From JBHJGP01 sp050331695 (GTDB lineage Bacteria > Pseudomonadota > Alphaproteobacteria > Geminicoccales > Geminicoccaceae): DNA of 64,000 nucleotides. The stretch's first letter is position 1. Every line of letters begins with the position of its first letter. The notes under the pieces were generated by a model. That model worked only from the letters and a program-made list of their open reading frames with translations. It was not told the DNA's origin and made no database searches. Of the stretch, positions 41,046 to 48,363 are shown piece after piece. The position numbers were made by a program, and so were the translations under genes. The stretch is from the NCBI GenBank assembly GCA_050331695.1, contig JBHJGP010000002.1, forward strand, positions 1 through 64,000. Reading direction: 5' to 3'.

Positions 41046-41864
41046 CTACCAGCCGAGCCGGCAGTGGGCCCAGGCACGGAGGATGGTCCAAGGCGGACGG
41101 CTGCACCAGTCCTCTTTGGTGGGATCGAAGCCCTGACCCTGGAGCTTGTTGAAATCGTTCCCGGCGAGGAGGTGGATGAGACCGACGGCCCGGATCCCGT
41201 CGCCCTGTGACGCTCGCAAAACCTGGCTTGCGCGCAGAAGCGCTTCGCCGCGCTCGGCGGCTTGGCGGCTAAAAGCGAGCAAAGCCGGCGGCGCCGCGCT
41301 CACCGGCGTTGACGGCGAAAGCTCCGGGGCGAACGGCGCGACGCCCTGGGACATTGCAAACGGCAACGCTTTCAAAACACCCAGAATTCCGTACGCCGTG
41401 CCGGCGGCGGTGAGCGCGTCGAGCGTGCCGTCAGGCGCGCCCTGAACGCTGCCGCTCAGACGCGCCAAATGTCCGGCCGTGGCCTGCGCGAAGGCCTCGA
41501 GCTCGGCCACGCTCGCCAGCGGTGACGCGTCGAACTCGGTTTCGCGCGCATCGACCAAAGACAGCAGGTCTTCTGATTGGAAACGCCCTTCTGCCAGTAG
41601 TTCCGCCAGAACGCCGAGCACTGGGTGACCCGATGACTGTGCTTGTCGAGAGACCGCCTCGAGGCGCTCGCGCCACCATTGCAGCCGCATCAGGCCCGTG
41701 ACCGGTAGCGTGGTCGCCTCTCGGATGCGGGCCAATTCAAGGTTGAGAACGAACAAAGCCGCAACCGGCTCCTGCCACTCGGCCGGCACGAACAGGCTGA
41801 CCAGATAACGGTCCGGGTCACCCTCGCGAAGTGCGCCGAGAAGATTGGATCTCCGGTCGTTCAT
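41046..41864 (-). CDS. squalene/phytoene synthase-like protein (NDUFAF6-like)
   Basis: A 272-residue protein of the squalene/phytoene synthase superfamily in its degenerate alphaproteobacterial form, homologous to the mitochondrial complex I assembly factor NDUFAF6. Seen: DPDRYLVSLFVPAEWQEPVAALFVLNLELARIRE at the N-terminus and LMRLQWWRERLEAV, where true synthases have the Asp-rich DD motif; AYGILGVLKALPF later. The aspartate-rich substrate sites are not intact, so prenyl transfer is unlikely. It starts with ATG close to a sodB gene that points the other way. Its usual alphaproteobacterial neighbour, the NDUFAF3-like gene, lies 1.5 kb further right. Confidence 0.8.
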   Translation of the reverse strand: MNDRRSNLLGALREGDPDRYLVSLFVPAEWQEPVAALFVLNLELARIREATTLPVTGLMRLQWWRERLEAVSRQAQSSGHPVLGVLAELLAEGRFQSEDLLSLVDARETEFDASPLASVAELEAFAQATAGHLARLSGSVQGAPDGTLDALTAAGTAYGILGVLKALPFAMSQGVAPFAPELSPSTPVSAAPPALLAFSRQAAERGEALLRASQVLRASQGDGIRAVGLIHLLAGNDFNKLQGQGFDPTKEDWCSRPPWTILRAWAHCRLGW

Positions 41865-41987
41865 GATTGGGGATGCAGCCCTTGCCCCTATGGGCCTCCT
41901 GCCCGGATAGCCCTATGTAAGGGCTGGAACGCGCCGACCGCCTCGGGCGTTGGGCGACGTAATAGATGCAACGAAAGAGAGGACGGC

Positions 41988-42587
41988 ATGGCTTTCGAAC
42001 TTCCTGACCTCGGATACGCGCATGATGCGCTGGCACCCTACATGGGGGCGGAGACGGTGGAGCTCCATTACGGCAAGCATCACCAGACCTATGTCACCAA
42101 ACTCAACGACCTGGTCGAAGGCAGCGATTTGGCCGGCAAGTCCCTGGACGAGGTGGTGGTCGAAGGCTACCGGTCGGGCAATGCGGGCCTCATCAACAAT
42201 GGCGGCCAGCATTGGAACCATACCCTGTTCTGGCGGACCATGAAAAAGGACGCCGGCGCACCGGGTGGCGAGCTCGCGCGCATGATCGACGCCGCCTTCG
42301 GCTCGCTCGACGACTTCAAGGGAAAGTTCAAGGATGCGGCCACCGGGCAGTTCGGCAGCGGCTGGGCCTGGCTGATCGTCGACGGCGGCAAATTGGCCGT
42401 CACCAGCACGCCCAACGGCGAAAACCCGCTGATGCACGGCAAGTCCGCTATTCTGGGGATCGACGTTTGGGAACATGCCTATTACATAGATTATCGCAAC
42501 CGCAGGCCGGATTACGTTCAGGCGTGGCTCGACCATTTGGTGAACTGGGAAGCCGTGGAAGCGGAACTTTCGAAGGCCACCAGCTAG
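41988..42587 (+). CDS. sodB: superoxide dismutase, Fe type
   Basis: A cytoplasmic Fe-superoxide dismutase of 199 residues. Metal ligands by alignment are His27, His78 (in HWNHTLFW), Asp159 and His163 (DVWEHAYYIDY). The second-sphere Gln74 in NNGGQHWNH points to the iron rather than the manganese type. The ATG is preceded by GAGAGGACGG. It is monocistronic, since a strong terminator follows at 42654. Upstream, 120 bases separate it from the divergent NDUFAF6-like gene; I saw no Fur box there. Confidence 0.95.
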   Translation: MAFELPDLGYAHDALAPYMGAETVELHYGKHHQTYVTKLNDLVEGSDLAGKSLDEVVVEGYRSGNAGLINNGGQHWNHTLFWRTMKKDAGAPGGELARMIDAAFGSLDDFKGKFKDAATGQFGSGWAWLIVDGGKLAVTSTPNGENPLMHGKSAILGIDVWEHAYYIDYRNRRPDYVQAWLDHLVNWEAVEAELSKATS

Positions 42588-42653
42588 GTCAAACGTCGGC
42601 ATCACGCTGATGATGGCGTGACAGGCCCGACAAACTGGCTCGGCATTGCGACC

Positions 42654-42690
42654 AAAGGGGGACGGAGACAGCCGTCCCCTTTTTTGTTTT
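42654..42690 (+). terminator. Rho-independent terminator of sodB
   Basis: GGGGACGG (42658-42665) pairs with CCGTCCCC (42672-42679) over a six-base loop and runs into TTTTTTGTTTT. It lies about 70 bases after the sodB stop and just 15 bases before the ATG of the TraT-like lipoprotein, so that gene needs its own promoter or partial read-through. Confidence 0.9.
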
Positions 42691-42704
42691 GGAGCCGGAT
42701 CAGC

Positions 42705-43448
42705 ATGACCAAAGCCACCCTTGTGCAGATCGTCGCAACCGCCTCGCTTCTCGTCCTGCTCGCAGGCTGCGCCGGGACCTCGACGGCCATCTCCAAGCGC
42801 AATCTCGAGGTCGAAACCAGAATGACGGACACGATTTTCCTTGATCCTGTCGCCCACCAAAATCGAACCGTGTTCGTCCAGATCCGAAACACCTCCGATC
42901 GCAGCGACCTAGATATCGAGCAAGCGGTCCGGGCCGAGGTCGAGGCGCGCGGCTACCGAATTGTCGAGGATCCTTCGATCGCCCGTTACTGGCTCCAGGC
43001 GAATGTGCTGCAGGCCGGGGTCATGTCACCGTCAGCCGCCGAGCAGGCCTATAGTGGCGGCTTCGGTAGCGTCATCGTCGGTGGCGCCACGGGCGCTGCC
43101 GCCGGTGCCGCGGTCGGCGATACCGAAACGGCGATCGTTGGCGGCCTGATCGGTGCCGCGGTCAGCACCGTCGTCGACAGTTTCGTCAGCGACGTGACCT
43201 ATACCATCGTGACCGATCTCCAGGTTTCGGAGCGGGTTCGCGATGGCATCATCATCACCGAGACCGTCGATCACGAGCTGATCCAGGGCACGTCCGGTAC
43301 GACCAGGCAAAACTCGATCAGGACCACCGACTGGCAGCGCTATCAGACGCGGGTGGTCAGCACCGCGAACAAGGCCAATCTTGAATTCGAGGAAGCCTCG
43401 CCCGATCTGGTGGCCGGCCTAACCCGCTCGATCGCCGGGATTTTCTGA
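42705..43448 (+). CDS. TraT-like outer-membrane lipoprotein (complement resistance/surface exclusion family)
   Basis: A 247-residue lipoprotein with lipobox LVLLAGC (Cys22). Mature sequence follows plasmid TraT almost block for block: STAISKRNLEVETRMTDTIFLDP, then TVFVQIRNTSDRSDLD, RYWLQANVLQAG, a Gly/Ala-rich two-helix hairpin (GGATGAAAGAAVGD, GGLIGAAVSTVVDSFV) and DVTYTIVTDLQVSERV. TraT on F-like plasmids blocks mating-pair formation and complement attack. Chromosomal homologues are known in environmental bacteria but their role is not established. No transfer genes are nearby. The ATG is directly behind the sodB terminator, and the 3' end overlaps the convergent Mth938-like gene by 30 bases. 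Confidence 0.88.
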   Translation: MTKATLVQIVATASLLVLLAGCAGTSTAISKRNLEVETRMTDTIFLDPVAHQNRTVFVQIRNTSDRSDLDIEQAVRAEVEARGYRIVEDPSIARYWLQANVLQAGVMSPSAAEQAYSGGFGSVIVGGATGAAAGAAVGDTETAIVGGLIGAAVSTVVDSFVSDVTYTIVTDLQVSERVRDGIIITETVDHELIQGTSGTTRQNSIRTTDWQRYQTRVVSTANKANLEFEEASPDLVAGLTRSIAGIF

Positions 43449-43838
43449 GCGTTGCGCGGTGGCGGACAGAGCGATCATCAGGGCCGCCGCGACTCGATCT
43501 TCGTTGAGAAGCACATTGTAGGTGCGGCAGGCAGCCGGCGTCGCCATCTGATCGAGGGCTGTGCCGGTGGCTCGGATCCGATCCAAGATCGCGGCATCGA
43601 CCCGCTCGAAGCGTTCCCCGGTGCCGATGATCAGGACTTCGGGGCGGCTTTCCTCGAGCGACGCCACCATCGGGCTGACGTCCACGTCCGCGATGCTTTG
43701 AGCCGACAACAGCTCCGTTCGCCGCGGGGTGACGAGAATGGAACCCTGAAAGGGCTGGCCCGACACGACGAAGCGTCCGGGTCCATAGCTTTCGATGACC
43801 TGGCGGTTCTCGAGGGAGATCGGATTGAGGTGGACCAC
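43419..43838 (-). CDS. Mth938/DUF498 domain protein (NDUFAF3-like)
   Basis: A 139-residue protein of the Mth938 (DUF498) family, the bacterial counterpart of mitochondrial complex I assembly factor NDUFAF3. Seen: IESYGPGRFVVSGQPFQGSILVTP, then EVLIIGTGERFERVDA and NVLLNEDRVAAALMIAL, the typical family blocks. Its ATG is 9 bases after the secF stop, as in other Alphaproteobacteria where it accompanies secDF. It overlaps the TraT-like gene tail by 30 bases. The family likely aids assembly of membrane complexes, but a molecular activity is not known. Confidence 0.87.
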   Translation of the reverse strand: MVHLNPISLENRQVIESYGPGRFVVSGQPFQGSILVTPRRTELLSAQSIADVDVSPMVASLEESRPEVLIIGTGERFERVDAAILDRIRATGTALDQMATPAACRTYNVLLNEDRVAAALMIALSATAQRSENPGDRAG

Positions 43839-43847
43839 GCGTCCCGC

Positions 43848-44783
43848 TCAGCCGGTGGTGGCGGCCGCCTGAACCTCACCCTCCCGGCGCAGGTTCAACC
43901 AGACCAACAACGGTGTGCCGACGAAGATCGACGAGTAGGTACCGACCAGAACGCCAAGAATCATGCCGAAGGTGAAGCCGCGAATGACCTCGCCGCCGAA
44001 AAAGAACAGGGCGAACAGGGCTAGCAGCGTGGTCAGCGAGGTGACCACCGTTCGCGCCAAGGTCTCGTTCAGGCTCCGGTCGAGCAGATCAATAATGCTC
44101 AAGCGTTTGTAGCGTCTAAGATTTTCCCGGACCCGATCGAACACGACCACGGTGTCGTTGAGCGAGTAGCCGACGATGGTGAGGAGCGCTGCCACCGTCG
44201 ACAGATTGAATTCGAGGCGGATCAGCGCGAACACCCCAAGGGTGATCAGGACGTCGTGGACAAGAGCTGTGATCGCGCCGACGCCGAACTGCCACTCGAA
44301 GCGAAACCAGATGTAAACCATCACCGCGATCAGAGCGAGCGTCACAGCGAACACACCGGCCCGCAACAGCTCCTGGCTAACCTTGGGGCCGACGAACTCG
44401 GTGCGGCGAAAACTCACATCCTCGCCGACCAGTTCGGCGATCGCCGTCTTGACCGTCTCGGTCGCTTCGATCTGGGCCGCCTGATCGCCCTGTTGGCGTT
44501 CGAGCCTGACCAGAACATCCGTCTCTTGGCCGAACTCCTGAAGCGCCACCTCGCCCAGACCTAGATCGTTCAGCGCGCCGCGCATCCGTCCCAAATCCGC
44601 CGGCGCGGGCGTGCGCACCTCGATCAGGATCCCGCCTCGGAAATCGATGCCGAAATTGAGGCCAAGGGTCGCGATCAGCAGCATCGATAGCACCATGGCG
44701 GCCCCGGAGACGGCGAACGCGATCCGGCGCAACGCCATGAACGGGATGTGGGTCTTTTCGGGTATCAGCCTGAAGGTGCGCAT
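43848..44783 (-). CDS. secF: protein translocase subunit SecF
   Basis: An inner-membrane subunit (311 residues) that uses the proton gradient with SecD to complete Sec export. The N-terminus ends the first helix with LNFGIDFRGGILIEVRTP, a SecDF signature; helix blocks VGYSLNDTVVVFDRVREN and FTFGMILGVLVGTYSSIFV are characteristic. It starts 4 bases after secD, with yajC two genes upstream, so yajC-secD-secF-Mth938 form one operon. The alphaproteobacterial secDF genes are separate rather than fused. Confidence 0.95.
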   Translation of the reverse strand: MRTFRLIPEKTHIPFMALRRIAFAVSGAAMVLSMLLIATLGLNFGIDFRGGILIEVRTPAPADLGRMRGALNDLGLGEVALQEFGQETDVLVRLERQQGDQAAQIEATETVKTAIAELVGEDVSFRRTEFVGPKVSQELLRAGVFAVTLALIAVMVYIWFRFEWQFGVGAITALVHDVLITLGVFALIRLEFNLSTVAALLTIVGYSLNDTVVVFDRVRENLRRYKRLSIIDLLDRSLNETLARTVVTSLTTLLALFALFFFGGEVIRGFTFGMILGVLVGTYSSIFVGTPLLVWLNLRREGEVQAAATTG

Positions 44784-44787
44784 CGGC

Positions 44788-46434
44788 TCAGATCGGCAAC
44801 GTCTTGGGTCGCGTCCGCTGATACCAGACGCTGACCAGGAGACGGGCGAAGGTTATGGCAGTGAACATCGAGGTGACGATACCGATGGCGAGCGTCACCG
44901 CGAAGCCCTTGACCGGTCCGGAGCCGAACTGAAACAGGAGCAGCGCCGCGATCAGGGTGGTGATGTTGGCGTCGATAATCGTCCGCATCGCCTGCTTGTA
45001 GCCGCTTTCGATGGCGCCGACCGGTCCCTTGCCGATCCGAGCCTCCTCGCGGATGCGCTCGAAGATCAGGACGTTGGCGTCGACCGCCATGCCGATGGTG
45101 AGCACGATCCCGGCGATACCCGGCAAGGTCAGGGTGGCCCCCAGGACCGATAGGGCGCCGGCGATCAGCACCAGATTGACCAAAAGCGCCGCCACCGCGA
45201 CGAGACCGAAGATACCGTAATAGGCTCCCATGAAGAGGCAGACCGCGACCACGGCGATAACCCCGGCAATTTCACCTGCCGCGATGGAATCGGCACCGAG
45301 ATCCGGACCGACGCTCCGCTCCTCCAGAACGTTGAGCGGCGCCGGCAGAGCGCCGGCTCTGAGCAGCAATGCCAGCTCATTCGCCGATTCCACGGTAAAG
45401 CTGCCCGAGATGATGCCGTTGCCGCCGAGGATCGGCTCCTGGATCTCCGGTGCGCTGATCACCTTGTCGTCGAGAACGATGGCGAACAGCGCGCCGACAT
45501 TCTCGGACGTGATCTGGCCGAATTTGCGGGCGCCCGTGGTGTCGAAGGTGAAGCTTACGACCGGCTGATTGTCCTGGAAGGTCGGCTGGCTGTTGGTCAG
45601 GTTCTCGCCGCTCAGCTCGACTTTTCTATCGACCACCCACTCGAAGACGGGATTGCCGTCCTCGTCGGTTTCATCAGACGGGAAGACCACCAGACCGGCT
45701 CGGCTGGACCCATCGCGGACCTCGCCTGCAGTAACCCCGGGCTCGACCATGTGGAAGGTCAGCCGCGCGGTCTGTCCGAGCAGGCGCTTGATGGCTTCGG
45801 GATCCCGTTCGCCCGGCACCTGGACGAGGATCCGGTCCGCGCCCTGGCGCTGGATGGTCGGCTCGCGGGTGCCAAGCTCATCGATCCGGCGACGCACCAC
45901 CTCCAACGACTGGGTCAGAACCGAGGTGAGCAGCGCGTCCCTGCCCTCCTCGCTGAACCCCATCGACAACCGATCGCCCTGCTGGCTGATCTCGAACTGT
46001 TCGGCGGTGATCGCGCCGAAGCCGCCGCCGAGCAAACTGCCCCCGCCGCCGGCCGTGCTGACCGGAATGTTGGTGTTCAGTTCGTCCAATTGCTCGCGGG
46101 CGCTCTCCGCGTCGGTGCTTTCGGCCAGCGTGAAGATGACGCGGCCGTTCCTGACACCCAGTCCCCGGTAGCGGATCCGCTCGGTCCGGAGCGCAATGCG
46201 AATGTCGCCCAGAAGCGTTTCCAGACGCTCTTCGACCACCTCGTCGGCATCGACCTCGAGCAGGAGATGGGAGCCGCCTTGAAGGTCGAGGCCGAGATTG
46301 ATCTGCCCCTTCGGCAAAACGTCCGGCCACGCTTGGACAGTGTCTCGGGCGAAGAGGTTGGGCACGGCCAGAACCGCTCCCAGAACGCAGATCCCGAGGA
46401 CGAACACAATCTGCCAGGTGGCGAACCGTAGCAT
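44788..46434 (-). CDS. secD: protein translocase subunit SecD
   Basis: A 548-residue partner of SecF. It has an N-terminal helix (WQIVFVLGICVLGAVLAV) and GLDLQGGSHLLLEVD as the P1-domain signature. A long periplasmic domain with three subregions (about 60-360) precedes five helices, including GIAGIVLTIGMAVDANVLIFERIREE with the conserved Asp for proton conduction. I use the ATG at 46434 (MLRFATW), ten bases after the yajC stop; the frame is open 40 further codons but those overlap yajC. A Gly/Ser-rich insert (TAGGGGSLLGGG) sits in the periplasmic part. Confidence 0.95.
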   Translation of the reverse strand: MLRFATWQIVFVLGICVLGAVLAVPNLFARDTVQAWPDVLPKGQINLGLDLQGGSHLLLEVDADEVVEERLETLLGDIRIALRTERIRYRGLGVRNGRVIFTLAESTDAESAREQLDELNTNIPVSTAGGGGSLLGGGFGAITAEQFEISQQGDRLSMGFSEEGRDALLTSVLTQSLEVVRRRIDELGTREPTIQRQGADRILVQVPGERDPEAIKRLLGQTARLTFHMVEPGVTAGEVRDGSSRAGLVVFPSDETDEDGNPVFEWVVDRKVELSGENLTNSQPTFQDNQPVVSFTFDTTGARKFGQITSENVGALFAIVLDDKVISAPEIQEPILGGNGIISGSFTVESANELALLLRAGALPAPLNVLEERSVGPDLGADSIAAGEIAGVIAVVAVCLFMGAYYGIFGLVAVAALLVNLVLIAGALSVLGATLTLPGIAGIVLTIGMAVDANVLIFERIREEARIGKGPVGAIESGYKQAMRTIIDANITTLIAALLLFQFGSGPVKGFAVTLAIGIVTSMFTAITFARLLVSVWYQRTRPKTLPI

Positions 46435-46444
46435 GGGTGTTGCT

Positions 46445-46855
46445 TTATGACTTCTTGCCGCCGAGCAACTTCTGCAGGAAACCACCCTTTTCGGCGCTGT
46501 CATCGTTGGCCGGCTTGCCGGCCGGTTTCGGCGCTGCCGGTTTGGGCGGCTCATAAAGACCGGAAACGGTGCCTTGGGCGACGCGCACCTTCACATTCTC
46601 AGCCAGTTCGACCACCAGCACGTTTTGCTGTTCCTCGACCTTGGCCACCGTGCCGATCAAGCCGCCACCGGTGACGATCTTATCACCTTTCTTGATAGCG
46701 GCGATCATCTCCCGATGCTCGCGCATCTTTTTCTGCTGGGGCCGGATCAACAAGAACCAGAAAACGACGAAGATCAGGACCAGAGGCAGCATGGAGACGA
46801 AAAAGTCGGGCGAACCCGCGCCGGCAGCTTGGGCGTAGGCGGGAGAAATCAGCAT
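46445..46855 (-). CDS. yajC: Sec translocon accessory protein YajC
   Basis: A 136-residue small single-span membrane protein that associates with SecDF. Near the N-terminus it has an Ala-rich segment, then the helix MLPLVLIFVVFWFLLIRPQQKKMREH, the YajC signature. The cytoplasmic domain contains GDKIVTGGGLIGTVAKV. The Pro/Lys-rich tail ends in GKKS. The ATG at 46855 is chosen over an earlier start at 46906 because it begins just before the membrane segment. It is divergent from the DUF815 ATPase gene. Confidence 0.92.
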   Translation of the reverse strand: MLISPAYAQAAGAGSPDFFVSMLPLVLIFVVFWFLLIRPQQKKMREHREMIAAIKKGDKIVTGGGLIGTVAKVEEQQNVLVVELAENVKVRVAQGTVSGLYEPPKPAAPKPAGKPANDDSAEKGGFLQKLLGGKKS

Positions 46856-46977
46856 CGAGGCACCGGTTGAGGCTTGGTTGAGAGCGTCGGGACTATACCG
46901 ACGCACATGCCGTTTGCAACTCCGCCGCCAGTCGCCCTAGAGATAGGCGCCTCAACTCTCTTCCTCGGGATGTGGTC

Positions 46978-47829
46978 ATGAGCGAGCACCCTCTCGCGCC
47001 CCTGCTGCTGCGCATCGCCGAAGCCCTGGATGGTGCGGCCGATCAGCCATTCGCGGTGGATCTCTCAAGCGCGGACGGTTTCATCTGGCAGGCCGACCGA
47101 AAGCAGCTCCGCCCGGTGACCTCGATCAGCAACATCTCCTGGGATCTGCTCCGCGGCGTCGACCATGTGCGCGATATTCTCGAGGCAAACACCCGGCAAT
47201 TCGCCGACGGCCACGCCGCCAACAACGCCCTGCTCTGGGGTGCCCGGGGCATGGGCAAGAGTTCACTGGTCAAAGCCGTCCACGCCCGGATCAATGCCGG
47301 CCGAACGGACCGGCTGGCCTTGATCGAAATTCATCGCGAAGACCTACCGAGCCTGCCCATGCTGCTGGGCGCCTTGGCGCGTCAGGATCGCCGCTGCATC
47401 CTCTTCTGCGACGACCTCAGCTTCGATGCCGGCGAAACCAGCTACAAATCGCTGAAAGCGGTCCTTGAGGGCGGGCTAGAGGGCAAGCCCGGCAATGTGC
47501 TGTTCTATGCGACTTCGAACCGCCGGCACCTGATGCCTCGGCAGATGATCGAAAATGAGCGATCGACGGCGATCCATCCGGGTGAATCCGTCGAGGAAAA
47601 GATTTCGTTGTCCGATCGTTTCGGCCTTTGGCTCGGTTTTCACCCTTGTGACCAGGCGACCTACCTGGCGATGATCGACGCCTACGCCGATCATTTCAGC
47701 CTGAAGGCCGACGATCTGCATCGCCAGGCGCTGGAATGGGCCCAGACCCGGGGCACCCGTTCCGGCCGCGTCGCCTGGCAGTTCACCCAGGATTTGGCGG
47801 GCCGGCTCCGCGTTGCCCTCCGTGAATAG
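46978..47829 (+). CDS. DUF815 family AAA-type ATPase
   Basis: A 283-residue cytoplasmic ATPase of the conserved DUF815 family, function unknown. Walker A is GARGMGKSS near residue 87, and Walker B is the CILFCDDLSFD segment. The C-terminal part contains LGFHPCDQATYLAMIDAYA. The start is ATG at 46978; GTG at 46972 is equally open. In other Alphaproteobacteria this gene also lies near yajC-secDF, so the position is conserved. It is followed by a hairpin with a short T-run (47835-47860). Confidence 0.9.
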   Translation: MSEHPLAPLLLRIAEALDGAADQPFAVDLSSADGFIWQADRKQLRPVTSISNISWDLLRGVDHVRDILEANTRQFADGHAANNALLWGARGMGKSSLVKAVHARINAGRTDRLALIEIHREDLPSLPMLLGALARQDRRCILFCDDLSFDAGETSYKSLKAVLEGGLEGKPGNVLFYATSNRRHLMPRQMIENERSTAIHPGESVEEKISLSDRFGLWLGFHPCDQATYLAMIDAYADHFSLKADDLHRQALEWAQTRGTRSGRVAWQFTQDLAGRLRVALRE

Positions 47830-47834
47830 CGCTC

Positions 47835-47860
47835 AGCCGGTCAGGAAATGGCCGGCTTTT
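47835..47860 (+). terminator. putative Rho-independent terminator of the DUF815 gene
   Basis: AGCCGG (47835-47840) pairs with CCGGCT (47852-47857) around an 11-base loop, followed by TTTT. It starts 6 bases after the DUF815 stop and overlaps the 3' end of the convergent DoxX gene. The stem is short and the T-run weak, so efficiency is doubtful. Confidence 0.5.
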
Positions 47861-48254
47861 CACCCTGATTGCGGAGCGCGTCCACGCTCAACGGCCCCGG
47901 TCCGGCGAACAGGATGAACAGAAAGACGAAACAGTAGAGGATGGCCGCGTCGCCGCCGTTCTCGATTGGATAGAAGCTCTGGGGCGCGTGCACCATCCAG
48001 TAGGCAACGGCCATCAAACCGGAGAGCAGAAACGCGACCGGCCGGGTGAACAGGCCGACGATCAGCAGGGCACCGCCGATCAGCTCGAACACGCCCGCGA
48101 TCCAGGGTAGGGACATGACCGGCGGCCCGCTTTCCGTGGGCGGGAAGTTCAGCAGTTTCTGGGTGCCATGTTCGAAGAAGATGAGTGCCGTGACGATGCG
48201 CAGAACGCTCAACATCCAAGGCGTCCAGCGCTCCCAGAAAGATTGCTCGGCCAT
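47841..48254 (-). CDS. DoxX family membrane protein
   Basis: A 137-residue four-helix inner-membrane protein of the DoxX family. Seen: VTALIFFEHGTQKLLNFPP, FELIGGALLIVGLFTRPVAFLLSGLMAVAYWMVHAP and ENGGDAAILYCFVFLFILFAGPGPLSVD, the typical pattern. Members are linked to quinol oxidation or redox stress in some organisms, but most are unassigned. The upstream 110-base gap to the NlpD-like gene holds a 10-bp inverted repeat. Confidence 0.9.
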   Translation of the reverse strand: MAEQSFWERWTPWMLSVLRIVTALIFFEHGTQKLLNFPPTESGPPVMSLPWIAGVFELIGGALLIVGLFTRPVAFLLSGLMAVAYWMVHAPQSFYPIENGGDAAILYCFVFLFILFAGPGPLSVDALRNQGEKPAIS

Positions 48255-48270
48255 GGCCTCCCTCCCCTTT

Positions 48271-48328
48271 CCTATCGACGATTAGCGCTTCCGCCTTATG
48301 CCCGCACCAGGGTCGGGACGTCGATAGG
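48271..48328. repeat. 10-bp perfect inverted repeat upstream of the DoxX gene
   Basis: CCTATCGACG (48271-48280) and CGTCGATAGG (48319-48328) are exact reverse complements, 38 bases apart, filling the gap between the DoxX start (48254) and the NlpD-like stop (48364). No T-run follows, and the spacing is long for a hairpin terminator. It could be paired operator half-sites or an RNA stem in the DoxX leader. Confidence 0.45.
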
Positions 48329-48363
48329 TTGTGGGACGAACCTCAGGTGTGCGGAACGCCCTT

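Noticed and set aside
46435..46554. Longer SecD with an N-terminal extension
   Set aside because: The extra 40 codons overlap the yajC gene and read as Arg/Ser-rich shadow sequence; the ATG at 46434 starts right before the first helix.
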